Source: Ciceribacter sp. T2.26MG-112.2 (GTDB lineage: Bacteria > Pseudomonadota > Alphaproteobacteria > Rhizobiales > Rhizobiaceae). From it: DNA of 64,000 bases. Under the pieces are notes generated by a model that did no database searches, was not told where the DNA came from, and worked only from the letters and a program-made list of their open reading frames with translations. The position numbers and the translations under genes were made by a program. Positions 38,894 through 48,365 of this stretch are shown piece after piece; the first letter of the stretch is position 1, and each line of letters opens with the position of its first letter. Location: positions 124,001 through 188,000 of the forward strand of contig NZ_UEYQ01000004.1 of the NCBI RefSeq assembly GCF_900492205.1, given 5' to 3'.

Positions 38894-40144
38894 TTATTCG
38901 GCTGCGCTTTTTTGACCGAAGCGTTTCTCGATATAATCGATCACCAGGGCTTCGAAATCCGCCGCGATGTTCGGCCCGCGCAAGGTCATGGCCTTCTTTC
39001 CGTCGATGAACACCGGAGCGGCCGGCATCTCGCCGGTACCTGGCAGCGATATGCCGATGTCGGCATGCTTGCTTTCGCCCGGTCCGTTGACGATGCAGCC
39101 CATGACCGCGACGTTGAGCGCCTCGACGCCGGGATATTTCTCGCGCCAGACCGGCATGTTCTTGCGCAGGTCCTGCTCGATCTTCTGGGCCAGTTCCTGG
39201 AACACGGTGGAGGTCGTACGGCCGCAGCCGGGGCAGGCCGCAACGACCGGCACGAACTGGCGGAAACCCATGACCTGCAGGATCTCCTGGGCTACCTGCA
39301 CTTCGCGGGTGCGGTCGCCGTTCGGCTCGGGGGTGAGCGAAACGCGGATGGTATCGCCGATGCCGTGCTGCAGGACATAGCCCATGGCCGCGGACGAGGC
39401 GACGATGCCTTTCGAGCCCATGCCGGCTTCGGTCAGACCGAGATGCAGCGCATGGTCGGAACGGCTGGCCAGCATGGAATAGACGGCAATCAGGTCCTGA
39501 ACCTGGGACACCTTGGCCGACAGGATGATCTTCGATCGCGGCAGGCCGATTTCCTCGGCGAGTTCGGCCGACAGCAGCGCCGACTGGACGATCGCCTCAC
39601 GCGTCACCTGGCGGGCGGAAAGCGGAAAGCCCTCCGTCTGGTTCTCGTCCATCAGCCGGGTCAGCAATTCCTGGTCGAGCGAGCCCCAGTTGACGCCGAT
39701 GCGCACCGGCTTGTCGTAGCGGATGGCCATTTCCACGATGTCGGCGAACTGCTTGTCCTTCTTGTCCTTGAAGCCGACATTGCCCGGATTGATGCGGTAC
39801 TTGGCGAGCGCTTCGGCGCAGGCGGGATGGTCGGCGAGCAGCTTGTGGCCGATATAGTGGAAGTCGCCGACCAGCGGGACATCGAGGCCGAGGCGAAGCA
39901 GTCGCTCGCGGATTCTCGGAACGGCCGCAGCGCTTTCGTCGCGATCGACGGTGATGCGGACGATTTCGGAACCGGCCTTGAACAGTTCGGCCACCTGTCT
40001 GACGGTGGCGTCAACATCGGCCGTGTCGGTATTTGTCATCGACTGCACGACGACGGGGGCGTTGCCGCCGACGATCACGCCGCCGACATCGACGGCAACG
40101 GTTCTGTGGCGCGGTTTGGGATCGAATTCGTCTGCGGAGATCAT
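38894..40144 (-). CDS. ispG: 4-hydroxy-3-methylbut-2-enyl diphosphate synthase
   Basis: A 416-residue enzyme of the MEP isoprenoid pathway that converts methylerythritol cyclodiphosphate to HMBPP. The TIM-barrel domain begins about residue 20 ([22 protein letters not shown]). The [4Fe-4S] ligands lie in ACPGCGRT and GCIVNGPGE near the C-terminus. I chose the ATG at 40144 (AAGGG upstream) because the extra 17 codons upstream have no family support. The product feeds the polyprenyl synthetase gene at 60.4 kb. Confidence 0.95.
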   Translation of the reverse strand: MISADEFDPKPRHRTVAVDVGGVIVGGNAPVVVQSMTNTDTADVDATVRQVAELFKAGSEIVRITVDRDESAAAVPRIRERLLRLGLDVPLVGDFHYIGHKLLADHPACAEALAKYRINPGNVGFKDKKDKQFADIVEMAIRYDKPVRIGVNWGSLDQELLTRLMDENQTEGFPLSARQVTREAIVQSALLSAELAEEIGLPRSKIILSAKVSQVQDLIAVYSMLASRSDHALHLGLTEAGMGSKGIVASSAAMGYVLQHGIGDTIRVSLTPEPNGDRTREVQVAQEILQVMGFRQFVPVVAACPGCGRTTSTVFQELAQKIEQDLRKNMPVWREKYPGVEALNVAVMGCIVNGPGESKHADIGISLPGTGEMPAAPVFIDGKKAMTLRGPNIAADFEALVIDYIEKRFGQKSAAE

Positions 40145-40225
40145 GGAGTGCCCTTGAGCGGCGCTAAATTTCTCGGATTCAGGTGGATCAAACATGCGCG
40201 CTTGTCAACCTTGCGCTAAATCATG

Positions 40226-40284
40226 GGACACGGTCGCGCGCGCAGACGGGCCTTGCTGCGGCCATTCCTTGCGCGACCGTGTCC
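40226..40284. repeat. Long inverted repeat with a 31-base loop
   Basis: GGACACGGTCGCGC (40226-40239) and its exact complement (40271-40284) bracket 31 bases that include a GGCC/GGCC inner pair. It lies between ispG and the YbjJ-type MFS gene and ends 5 bases from the MFS stop. It could be a terminator for the MFS gene, though no T-run follows. Confidence 0.6.
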
Positions 40285-40288
40285 ATGC

Positions 40289-41485
40289 CTAAGGACGCGC
40301 CTCGCCGATCCGGTCGGCATGGCGGGCCAGTCCCGAAAGCGCGAGCACGACGAGATTGAGCAGTGAAACCGCCGTGAAGACGCTGGATAGCGACGTGTAT
40401 TCGGCAATGAAGCCGATGATCGACGGGGCGAACAGGATGCCGGAATAGCCGAGCGAGGTCACGACCGAGAGGCCGATCCCCGGTGCAAGGCCCGGGATGT
40501 TGCCGCCAGCGGAAAAGGCGATGGGCACCATGTTGGAAATGCCGATCCCGGCAATGCCGAAGCCGATCAGCGCGATCGTGACATTGGGGGCCTGACCGGC
40601 GATGATCAGGCCGACAAACGAAGCGATGGTGCAAAGGCGGAGTGTCGTCACCGCGCCGAACCTGTCGCGCACCAGGTCGCCGGCAAAGCGCATGGCCGCC
40701 ATGGCAAGCGAGAAGGCGGCAAAGGCAAAGCCCGAATGCGCCGTCGAGGCATTGAGCTCCTTGCCGAGATAGAGCGCGCCCCAATCGAGGATTGCCCCTT
40801 CCGGGATCATCGAGAAAAGGGCGATGAGGCCGATCAGCCAGGGCAACGGCGAAAGCGGCAGTCTCGCCCGCTCGCGCCGTTCGGTGGGGTGCGGCCGGTC
40901 GACAAGGATCATCGTCTGGGCAATCGCCAGCAATGCGAACGCGACGCCGGCCACCAGCAAGGCATGACCGAGCGCGCCGATGGCTGCGATCAGCACACCG
41001 CCGGTTGCGGCACCCACCAGACCTCCAAGGCTCCAGAAGGCATGACAGGACGACATGATCGATCGGCGCATGGAACGCTCGACCTCCACTGCATTGGCAT
41101 TCATCGCCACGTCCATCGCGCCCGCCAGGCCGCCGAACAGGAAGATGGCCACGGCGCCCACCCAGAGCGCGTCGACAAGCGTGATGAAAACAATGGTCGG
41201 GATGAACAGGAGCGCTGCGACGAGGACGACTCGGTTCGAGCCGAATCTTGAGATCTGAAACCCAGCGATTGGCATGAGCAACAGCGAGCCGACGCCGAAG
41301 ACGAACAGCATGATGCCGAGATGGGCCTCGCTCAAGGACAGCGAGGCGGCGAAGATCGGGATCTTTGGCGCCCAGGCGCCCATCATCAGGCCATTGATGA
41401 AGAACAGCAGGGACACCGCCGCCCTTGTCCGGGTGAAATAGCCGCCGCGCAGGCCATCGGCGCTGCCCTTGGTCGTCTCTGTCAT
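40289..41485 (-). CDS. YbjJ-type MFS transporter
   Basis: A 398-residue protein with about 12 hydrophobic helices. It opens with RAAVSLLFFINGLMMGAWAPKIP and has a repeat-half motif GYSGILFAPSIIGFIAEYTSL, matching the YbjJ/FucP-like MFS group, whose characterised members move sugars. The substrate is unknown. I chose the ATG at 41485, behind GAGGAG, over a longer in-frame start without a site. A perfect LacI-type palindrome lies 30 bases upstream, so a sugar-responsive LacI/GalR regulator encoded elsewhere probably controls it. Confidence 0.8.
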   Translation of the reverse strand: MTETTKGSADGLRGGYFTRTRAAVSLLFFINGLMMGAWAPKIPIFAASLSLSEAHLGIMLFVFGVGSLLLMPIAGFQISRFGSNRVVLVAALLFIPTIVFITLVDALWVGAVAIFLFGGLAGAMDVAMNANAVEVERSMRRSIMSSCHAFWSLGGLVGAATGGVLIAAIGALGHALLVAGVAFALLAIAQTMILVDRPHPTERRERARLPLSPLPWLIGLIALFSMIPEGAILDWGALYLGKELNASTAHSGFAFAAFSLAMAAMRFAGDLVRDRFGAVTTLRLCTIASFVGLIIAGQAPNVTIALIGFGIAGIGISNMVPIAFSAGGNIPGLAPGIGLSVVTSLGYSGILFAPSIIGFIAEYTSLSSVFTAVSLLNLVVLALSGLARHADRIGEARP

Positions 41486-41514
41486 CGTCCGCTCCTCGAT
41501 TTGGCGGCACTTTA

Positions 41515-41530
41515 TTTCAATCGATTGAAA
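41515..41530 (-). promoter_or_regulatory. Perfect LacI/GalR-type palindromic operator
   Basis: TTTCAATCGATTGAAA is a perfect 16-base palindrome centred on CG, the form typical of LacI/GalR-family sites. It is 30 bases before the YbjJ-type MFS gene. No LacI-family gene lies in the window. Confidence 0.7.
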
Positions 41531-41643
41531 CCTCAACCGCGAAATCCTTGCGGGAATTTCACATTTTGTTTCCCGGCGAAATAGCGGATGCACCCCCGAG
41601 ATCGGTAAAGGCGGGCCATTGACAGCCGACCGCGAAAGGAAAA

Positions 41644-42585
41644 ATGTGGCTCCATTCTTCCCGCCCGTTCTTGGGGGCCGCGCTATCGCTCCCCTCAATA
41701 ATCCTGCCTTCAGGTGCATGCGTGAAAACAACCGTCGGCCTCGGCATCCTGTTGACCAGCCTGTCCTATTTCCTCTTCACCCTGCATGACGGCCTGATCA
41801 AGCTTTTGGTCGAGACGACGGCGGTGTGGCAGATCCTGTTCTTCCGCAGCGCGGTCATCCTGGTTGGATGCCTGGCCTTCGGCGGCCCCTCATTGATCCG
41901 CGAAGCGGTCACTTCGCCGGTCGTCAAACCGATGATGATCCGCAGCCTGCTGCTGCTCGGCGCGTGGCTGAGCTATTACAATGCCGCCCGCGAGATGCAG
42001 CTCGCCGAACTGACGACGCTCTATTATGCCGCGCCCGTGGTTGCCACGCTGCTCGCCGTGCCGATCCTCAAGGAGCGCGTGACCGTGCCCCGCTGGACGG
42101 CGGTCGTGGTCGGTTTTCTCGGCGTGCTGATTGCAACAGATCCGGTGGGCCTGACGCTCCGTCCTCCCGTCTACCTCGCCCTGCTGGCGGCCTTCCTCTG
42201 GGCCTTCTCGACCGTTCTTCTGCGACGCACCGCCATGGGTGCCCGAACGCTGGTTCAGATGAGCGTGACCAACAGCTTCTTCCTTGTTCTCACTGGCACG
42301 ATGCTGGTGCAGGTGTGGCGCACGCCGACCATGACGGAGCTCGGTTTGTCGCTTGCAACCGGCATTATCGGCGGCGTGGCCCAGCTCGCCTTCTTCGAGG
42401 GCATGCGCAGGGCGCCGATCTCGGTCCTCGCGCCGTTCGAATATACGGCCCTCGTCTGGGCCTTCGCACTCGGCTATGCGATCTGGGGCGATATCCCGGC
42501 GCTCAACGTCTTCTTCGGCGCAGCGCTGATCTGCAGCGCGGGCCTGATCATCATCTTCAGCGAACGTTTGCTTTCCCGCCGCTAG
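41644..42585 (+). CDS. EamA/DMT-superfamily transporter
   Basis: A 313-residue protein with ten hydrophobic helices in two EamA halves (SLSYFLFTLHDGLIKLLV onward, and from about residue 175 LALLAAFLWAFSTVLLRR). Such proteins usually export amino acids or metabolites; the substrate is unknown. The ATG at 41644 has AAGGA upstream. A GTG at 41722 would start right at the first helix and gives the usual family length, so the true start is uncertain. It is divergent from the MFS gene, with the LacI-like palindrome in between. Confidence 0.78.
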   Translation: MWLHSSRPFLGAALSLPSIILPSGACVKTTVGLGILLTSLSYFLFTLHDGLIKLLVETTAVWQILFFRSAVILVGCLAFGGPSLIREAVTSPVVKPMMIRSLLLLGAWLSYYNAAREMQLAELTTLYYAAPVVATLLAVPILKERVTVPRWTAVVVGFLGVLIATDPVGLTLRPPVYLALLAAFLWAFSTVLLRRTAMGARTLVQMSVTNSFFLVLTGTMLVQVWRTPTMTELGLSLATGIIGGVAQLAFFEGMRRAPISVLAPFEYTALVWAFALGYAIWGDIPALNVFFGAALICSAGLIIIFSERLLSRR

Positions 42586-42588
42586 GAG

Positions 42589-42608
42589 GGAACCAAAAAA
42601 TTGGTTCC
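42589..42608. terminator. Hairpin after the EamA gene
   Basis: GGAACCAA-AAAA-TTGGTTCC is a perfect 8-bp stem three bases after the stop codon. No T-run follows on the plus strand. Confidence 0.55.
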
Positions 42609-42668
42609 TGCTGCTGCGATCTTGTCCGGCCAGGTGCCGGCAAATAGTCCTTGCTACCGCTTCAACCA

Positions 42669-42680
42669 TCGTATATACGA
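42669..42680 (+). promoter_or_regulatory. Palindrome upstream of the DUF2892-RND operon
   Basis: TCGTATATACGA is a perfect 12-base palindrome in a strongly AT-rich leader (42665-42700), about 30 bases before the first gene. It suits an ArsR- or other small-repressor site; no such regulator is encoded in the window. Confidence 0.45.
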
Positions 42681-42712
42681 ATATATGTAGATATATATCC
42701 ATGGAGGTTCCA

Positions 42713-42913
42713 ATGTCTCTCGATCGTGCCGTGCTGGCCTTTGCCGGCGTAATGGTTCTGGTTTCCGTCCTGCTGACGGCTTTCGTCCACCCGTATTTCG
42801 TCTGGTTCACCGTCTTCATCGGCGTTAACATGCTGCAGTCGGCCTTTACCGGTTTCTGCCCCGCTGCCATGATCTTCAAGAAGCTCGGCTTTCGTCCCGG
42901 CTGCGCATTCTGA
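42713..42913 (+). CDS. DUF2892 (YgaP-like) inner-membrane protein
   Basis: A 66-residue protein with two membrane helices. The motif NMLQSAFTGFCPAAMIFKKLG is the signature of the DUF2892/YgaP membrane domain, which elsewhere is fused to rhodanese or thioredoxin and tied to sulfide or thiosulfate handling. Here it is free-standing. The ATG at 42713 follows GGAGG; an in-frame ATG four codons earlier is too close to that site. It is the first gene of an operon with an MFP and an RND permease. Confidence 0.85.
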   Translation: MSLDRAVLAFAGVMVLVSVLLTAFVHPYFVWFTVFIGVNMLQSAFTGFCPAAMIFKKLGFRPGCAF

Positions 42914-42938
42914 GCATCCCTGTTCAAAGGAAACTCCC

Positions 42939-43928
42939 ATGAAAGCCAAGGCGCTCGCGTGTTCCGCCATTCTCGGCCTGTCACTCTTGGCGACAGCCTC
43001 TTTCGCGGCGGAGACGATCCGTCTCGACGCGGTGAAAATCCCTGAATGGAAGGCTGTCTATGGCCGTGTCGAAGCGCGCGACAGCGTTTCGGCGCGGGCG
43101 CGGATCGGCGGCACGGTCGTCGACCTCAAGGTCACGGAAGGCGATGACGTCAAGGCCGGCGATGTCATCGCCGTCGTCAAGGACGACAAGATCGACTTCC
43201 AGATCGCCGCGATCGAAGCCCAATTGCTCGGCCTGCGGGCGTCATTGGAAAACGCCCAGTCGGAACTGACGCGCGGCGAGGAGTTGATCAAGCGCGGGGT
43301 GACCACGGCCCAGCGGCTGGACGCCCTGCGCACGCAGGTCGATGTCGTGCGCAACCAGATCGCGGCCGCCGAAGCCCAGCGCTCGGTCGTCGTCGAGCAG
43401 GGCAAGGAAGGCGCGGTGCTGGCGCCCGCCGATGGCAAGGTTCTCACCGTTCCGGTCACCAAGGACGCCGTCATCATGGCAGGCGAGCCGGTTGCGACGA
43501 TCGGCGGCGGCGGCTTCTTCCTCCGCCTGGCAATTCCCGAGCGCCATGCCGACCTGCTGCGGCAGGATGCCTCCATCGAAATCGATAGCGGTAACGGGAA
43601 CGGCCACCAGAGTACCGGCCGCCTCGCCAAGATCTATCCGGAAATAGACAATGGCCGCGTGATCGCCGATGTAGAGGTCGAAGACCTGCCGACCGCATTC
43701 GTCAACAAGCGCCTGCTGGTGCGGGTGCCGGTCGGCGAGCGCGATGCGCTGCTGCTGCCGGTCAACGCGCTGACGAACCGCTTCGGCGTGGATTATGTCA
43801 CCGTCCGATCGGGTGAAGGCACGGCCGAACGCGCTGTCGTCACGGCCAAGCCGATCCTGCACGATGGCCGGGAAATGACAGAAATCCTGACTGGTCTTGC
43901 CGCCGGCGAAGAGGTCCTGCTGCCATGA
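42939..43928 (+). CDS. RND efflux periplasmic adaptor
   Basis: A 329-residue membrane-fusion protein with a cleavable signal peptide (ending about SFAAE, residue 24) rather than a lipobox. It has a barrel-sandwich hybrid (ARARIGGTVVDLKVTEGDDVKAG), a coiled-coil hairpin (about residues 95-150) and a beta-barrel. It overlaps the permease gene by four bases (43925-43928), so both are made together. No outer-membrane factor gene is nearby. Confidence 0.88.
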   Translation: MKAKALACSAILGLSLLATASFAAETIRLDAVKIPEWKAVYGRVEARDSVSARARIGGTVVDLKVTEGDDVKAGDVIAVVKDDKIDFQIAAIEAQLLGLRASLENAQSELTRGEELIKRGVTTAQRLDALRTQVDVVRNQIAAAEAQRSVVVEQGKEGAVLAPADGKVLTVPVTKDAVIMAGEPVATIGGGGFFLRLAIPERHADLLRQDASIEIDSGNGNGHQSTGRLAKIYPEIDNGRVIADVEVEDLPTAFVNKRLLVRVPVGERDALLLPVNALTNRFGVDYVTVRSGEGTAERAVVTAKPILHDGREMTEILTGLAAGEEVLLP

Positions 43929-46900
43929 AGCTTCCCAGTCTCGGCATTGCAGGTGGCCTGACCAAGGGCTTCATCACCTCGCCGCTCACGCCGCTCTTCC
44001 TTATCACCGCCTTCGCGCTCGGCCTCGTCGCGCTGTTGACGCTGCCGCGTGAGGAAGAGCCGCAGATTTCCGTGCCGATGGTCGACATCATCGTGCGTGC
44101 CGACGGCCTGAAGGCGGAAGACGCCGTCAAGCTCGTCACCGAGCCGCTGGAAACGATCATCAAGGGCATCAACGACGTCGAGCACGTCTATTCGCAGACC
44201 TCCGACGACCAGGTGATGGTCACGGCCCGCTTCATCGTCGGTACATCCGGCGATTCGGCGGTGCTGCGCGTCCATGACAAGATCCGCGCCAATATGAGCT
44301 CGATCCCGGTCGGTATTCCCGAACCGCTGGTGGTCGGCCGCACGATCGACGATGTGGCGATCGTTTCACTCACGCTGACCCCGTCCGCCGACAAGGGGGC
44401 TGGCGTCGATGCGACCGCGCTCACCCGCATCGCCCGTGAATTGCGGGTCGAGATGGCGAAGATCGACGATGTCGGCCTTAGCTACCTCGTCGGGGAGACC
44501 GGCGACGCGATCCGCATCGCCCCCGATCCGGAGAAGCTCGCGCTCTACGGCATGACCCTGCAGCAACTGTCTTCCAAGGTGACCGCCGCCAACCGTTCGT
44601 TCTCGACCGGCCTGGTCCGCGACGAGGGGCGGCAGATCGAGCTCGTCGCCGGTGAAACGCTGTCGACCCCGACCGAGATCGGCAACCTGCTGCTGACCAC
44701 CCGCGATAACCGCCCGGTCTACGTGCGCGACGTCGCCGATGTTTCCTTCGTCACCGACACGGTGGACGCGCGCGCCTCGACGGTTACTCGCGGCGAAAAT
44801 GGCGAGCTGAAGCGCGTCCCCGCCGTCACGCTTGCGCTTGCCAAGCGCGCCGGCGCCAATGCCGTTCTGGTCTCGGAAGAGATCCTGCACCGTGTCGAGG
44901 AATTGAAGGGCAACCTCATTCCCGACAGCATGGATGCCGAGATCACCCGCGACTACGGCGAAACCGCCAATGAAAAGGCCAACGAACTTCTGTTCCATCT
45001 GGGGCTGGCGACGCTGTCGATCATCGCGCTCGTCTGGGTCTCGATCGGCCGCCGCGAAGCGCTCGTCGTCGCCATCGTCATTCCCGTCACGATCCTGCTG
45101 ACGCTGTTTGCCGCCAACCTGATGGGCTACACGCTGAACCGCGTTTCGCTGTTCGCGCTGATCTTTTCGATCGGTATTCTCGTCGATGACGCGATCGTCG
45201 TGATCGAAAACATCGCCCGTCACTGGGGCTTCAACGACGGCAAGGACCGCCGTGAGGCGGCGATCGATGCCGTCGCCGAAGTCGGTAATCCGACCATTGT
45301 TGCGACGCTGACGGTCGTCGCGGCCCTGCTGCCGATGATGTTCGTATCCGGCATGATGGGCCCCTATATGAGCCCGATCCCGGCCAATGCCTCGGCCGCG
45401 ATGATCTTCTCCTTCTTCGTCGCCGTGGTGGTCACGCCCTGGCTGATGCTGAAGATCGCCGGCAAGGCCAAGCTGCACCATGACGATGCGCACGCGACCG
45501 GCGGCATTCTCGGCGCGGGCTATGCAAGGGTCGCCAGCCCCATCCTGGCGAGCAAGAAGAACAGCTGGATCTTCCTGCTTCTCGTCGGCGTCGCCACGCT
45601 CGGTTCGCTGGCGCTGTTCTACACCAAGGACGTCACGGTCAAGCTCCTGCCCTTCGACAACAAGTCGGAACTGCAGGTGACGATCGACCTGCCCGAAGGC
45701 TCGTCCGTCGAAACCACGGATGCGATCGCCCAGGCTGTCGCCAAGGTGACGCTCGATACACCGGAAGTGCTGAGCGTCCAGACCCATGCGGCAACGGCTG
45801 CCCCGTTCAACTTCAACGGCTTGGTTCGTCATGCCTACATCCGCTCGAAACCCGAGATGGGCGACGTGCAGATCAACCTGACGCCGAAGTCGGAGCGTGA
45901 TCGCTCGAGCCATGAGATCGCGCTCGATCTGCGCCAGAGGCTGCTTGCCGAGGTCAAGGTGCCGGAAGGCACCTCGCTGAAGGTCGTCGAACCGCCGCCG
46001 GGTCCGCCGGTCATGGCAACACTTCTGGCCGAAATCTATGGCCCGGATGCCGAGACGCGCCGTGCCACGGCGGAGAAGGTCAAGGCCGCGTTCAAGGCGG
46101 TCCCCTTCATCGTCGACGTCGATGACAGCTATGGCCAGCCGGCCAGCCGTCTGCGCGCCACGATCTCCGGCGATGACCTGGACTTCTTCGGCGTTTCGGA
46201 AAGCGACGTGTTCGACACCCTGTCGATCCTCAACGGCTCGACCACGCTCGGCTATTCGCACCGGGGCGACGGCCGTGCGCCGATCCCGATCGTCATCAGC
46301 AGGCCCAAAGGCGCGATGGTGTTCGACGAGAAATTCCTGTCGACGCCGATCCCCGCCAACCTTCTGCCGGGCTCGCGCTCGGTGGTCGAACTGGGCGACG
46401 TGATCCGTGTCAGGGAGGAACAGGCCTCGTTCCCGATCTTCCGCCATAATGGCCGCTATGCCGAAATGGTCACGGCCGAACTGGCGGGTGACTACGAGGC
46501 GCCGCTCTATGGCATGCTCGCCGTGCAGGACGCCCTCGACAGCCAGGACTGGACCGGACTGACCAAGCCGGAGATCGCCCTGCATGGCCAGCCTATGGAC
46601 CAGAACAAGTCGGTGCTGCTGTGGGACGGCGAATGGGAAGTGACCTGGGTGACTTTCCGCGACATGGGCGCCGCCTTCATGGTCGCCCTTCTCGGGATCT
46701 ATATCCTTGTCGTCGCCCAGTTCGGCTCGTTCAAGGTGCCGCTCGTCATCCTGACGCCGATCCCGCTGACCTTCATCGGCATTCTCGGTGGCCACTGGCT
46801 GTTTGCGGCGCCTTTCACCGCGACCTCGATGATCGGCTTCATTGCGCTGGCCGGCATCATCGTGCGCAACTCGATCCTGCTGGTGGACTTCATTCGCCAC

Positions 46901-47125
46901 GCCAAGACCCCGGATCGGGATCTGACGGACGTGCTGATCGAGGCCGGCTCGATCCGTTTCAAGCCGATCCTGCTCACAGCCCTTGCGGCGATGATCGGCG
47001 CGGCGGTGATCCTGACGGACCCGATCTTCCAGGGCCTGGCGATCTCGCTGCTGTTCGGCCTGGCCTCGTCGACGCTTTTGACCGTGCTGGTCATTCCGGC
47101 GATCTATCGCGTGCTGAGAACCTGA
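43925..47125 (+). CDS. RND efflux permease
   Basis: A 1,066-residue inner-membrane proton-driven exporter. Membrane helices 4-5 carry the proton-relay Asp pair in GILVDDAIVVIENI (about residues 417-430). N-terminal motifs LPREEEPQISVPMVDIIVRADG place it in the broad AcrB-like superfamily; the metal-specific residues of CusA/CzcA were not seen. The link with a DUF2892 protein suggests a different substrate range from the TetR-controlled pump at 24-29 kb. Confidence 0.88.
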   Translation: MKLPSLGIAGGLTKGFITSPLTPLFLITAFALGLVALLTLPREEEPQISVPMVDIIVRADGLKAEDAVKLVTEPLETIIKGINDVEHVYSQTSDDQVMVTARFIVGTSGDSAVLRVHDKIRANMSSIPVGIPEPLVVGRTIDDVAIVSLTLTPSADKGAGVDATALTRIARELRVEMAKIDDVGLSYLVGETGDAIRIAPDPEKLALYGMTLQQLSSKVTAANRSFSTGLVRDEGRQIELVAGETLSTPTEIGNLLLTTRDNRPVYVRDVADVSFVTDTVDARASTVTRGENGELKRVPAVTLALAKRAGANAVLVSEEILHRVEELKGNLIPDSMDAEITRDYGETANEKANELLFHLGLATLSIIALVWVSIGRREALVVAIVIPVTILLTLFAANLMGYTLNRVSLFALIFSIGILVDDAIVVIENIARHWGFNDGKDRREAAIDAVAEVGNPTIVATLTVVAALLPMMFVSGMMGPYMSPIPANASAAMIFSFFVAVVVTPWLMLKIAGKAKLHHDDAHATGGILGAGYARVASPILASKKNSWIFLLLVGVATLGSLALFYTKDVTVKLLPFDNKSELQVTIDLPEGSSVETTDAIAQAVAKVTLDTPEVLSVQTHAATAAPFNFNGLVRHAYIRSKPEMGDVQINLTPKSERDRSSHEIALDLRQRLLAEVKVPEGTSLKVVEPPPGPPVMATLLAEIYGPDAETRRATAEKVKAAFKAVPFIVDVDDSYGQPASRLRATISGDDLDFFGVSESDVFDTLSILNGSTTLGYSHRGDGRAPIPIVISRPKGAMVFDEKFLSTPIPANLLPGSRSVVELGDVIRVREEQASFPIFRHNGRYAEMVTAELAGDYEAPLYGMLAVQDALDSQDWTGLTKPEIALHGQPMDQNKSVLLWDGEWEVTWVTFRDMGAAFMVALLGIYILVVAQFGSFKVPLVILTPIPLTFIGILGGHWLFAAPFTATSMIGFIALAGIIVRNSILLVDFIRHAKTPDRDLTDVLIEAGSIRFKPILLTALAAMIGAAVILTDPIFQGLAISLLFGLASSTLLTVLVIPAIYRVLRT

Positions 47126-47149
47126 GCCAACGGACTGGCAAAATGATGA

Positions 47150-47177
47150 AGGCCCGGGAACCTGCGTTCCCGGGCCT
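47150..47177. terminator. Terminator between convergent genes
   Basis: AGGCCCGGGAAC and GTTCCCGGGCCT form a perfect 12-bp stem with the loop CTGC. The stops of the RND permease (plus) and the M20 amidohydrolase (minus) lie on either side; on the minus strand TTCATCATTTT follows. Confidence 0.75.
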
Positions 47178-47201
47178 ACTCTATTGTGGTCTGCACGCTT
47201 C

Positions 47202-48365
47202 TTACTTCGTGGCAAGCCAGCTTTCCGTAAGCTCCACCCAGAAGCTGGTGCCGATCGGCAGGATGTCGTCGTTGAAGTCGTAGCGGGGATGATGAAGCGG
47301 CGGATCGTTCGGTGTCCGTTGCGTTCCGACGAAGAAATAGCAGCCCGGACGCTCTTCAAGCATATAGGCGAAATCCTCGCTGCCCATGGTCGGACGCGGC
47401 ATGTCGACAACCTTGTCGGCACCGGCAAACCGGGTCGCCAGCGTCCGGATGAAGTCGGTCTCCGCCTTGTGGTTGATGGTCGCGTTATAGCCCCGCTGAT
47501 AGTCGACGGTCACGCTCATGCCGTAGCTTGCAGCCTGTCCCTCGGCGATGGTGCGGATGCGGTTCTCCAACTGATCGCGCACCTTGGGATCGAAGGAGCG
47601 GACCGACAGCAGCATTTCGGCGCGCTCGGGAATGACATTGCTCGCGCCGCCGGCATGGAAGGCGCCGACCGTGATCACAGTCGGGTCGATCGGATGGATG
47701 TTGCGCGAGACGATGGTCTGCAACGCCATGATGATCGATGCGCCGCAGACGATCGGATCGGCGGTGTCCTGGGGCTCGGCGCCATGGCCGCCGCGGCCGT
47801 TGACGGTGATCTTGCACTCGTCGACCGCGGCCATGATCGGACCTTCGCGCAGCGCGAACTGGCCGAACGGAATGGTCGGGTCGTTGTGGAGCGCAAAGAC
47901 CGCGTCGCAGGGGAATTTTTCAAACAGCCCGTCATCCATCATGATCTTGGCGCCGCCGAAATTTTCCTCGGCGGGCTGGAAGATCAGGTGCACGGTGCCG
48001 TCGAAATTCTTCCGCTCGGCGATGATCGCAGCAGCCCCGAGCAGCATGGCAGTGTGCCCGTCATGACCACAGGCATGCATCATGCCGGGGTTCTTGCTCT
48101 GGTATTCGAGCCCGGTTTCCTCAAGGATCGGAAGTGCATCGAAATCGGCACGGATGCCGATGCTTCGAGGGCTGTCGCCGTTGCGCAGCGTGGCGACGAT
48201 GCCTGTCTTGGCAAGGCCACGGGTCACCTCATAGCCCAGCGCCTCGAGCTTCTCGGCGACATAGTCCGATGTGTTGAATTCCGACAGGCCGATCTCCGGG
48301 TATTGGTGGAGATGATGGCGGGTTGCCACGACGTCGGCCATATGGTTGGAAAATTGAATTGTCAT
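47202..48365 (-). CDS. M20-family amidohydrolase (hippurate hydrolase type)
   Basis: A 387-residue metallohydrolase. Metal-binding segments include GIRADFDALPI, MMHACGHDGHTAMLLG and PAEENFGGAK. The family removes acyl groups from amino acids; the exact substrate is unknown. The ATG at 48365 begins the family-typical N-terminus (HLHQYPEIGLSEF follows at about residue 18); the ribosome site is weak. It is divergent from a tetR-aminotransferase pair, so an acylated amino acid that is first deacylated and then transaminated would make sense. That is inference. Confidence 0.85.
   Translation of the reverse strand: MTIQFSNHMADVVATRHHLHQYPEIGLSEFNTSDYVAEKLEALGYEVTRGLAKTGIVATLRNGDSPRSIGIRADFDALPILEETGLEYQSKNPGMMHACGHDGHTAMLLGAAAIIAERKNFDGTVHLIFQPAEENFGGAKIMMDDGLFEKFPCDAVFALHNDPTIPFGQFALREGPIMAAVDECKITVNGRGGHGAEPQDTADPIVCGASIIMALQTIVSRNIHPIDPTVITVGAFHAGGASNVIPERAEMLLSVRSFDPKVRDQLENRIRTIAEGQAASYGMSVTVDYQRGYNATINHKAETDFIRTLATRFAGADKVVDMPRPTMGSEDFAYMLEERPGCYFFVGTQRTPNDPPLHHPRYDFNDDILPIGTSFWVELTESWLATK

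Noticed and set aside
44366..47428. Open frame of 1,020 codons on the minus strand across the RND permease.
   Set aside because: Antisense of a clear RND permease; sequence is Arg/Asp/His-rich without any recognisable domain.
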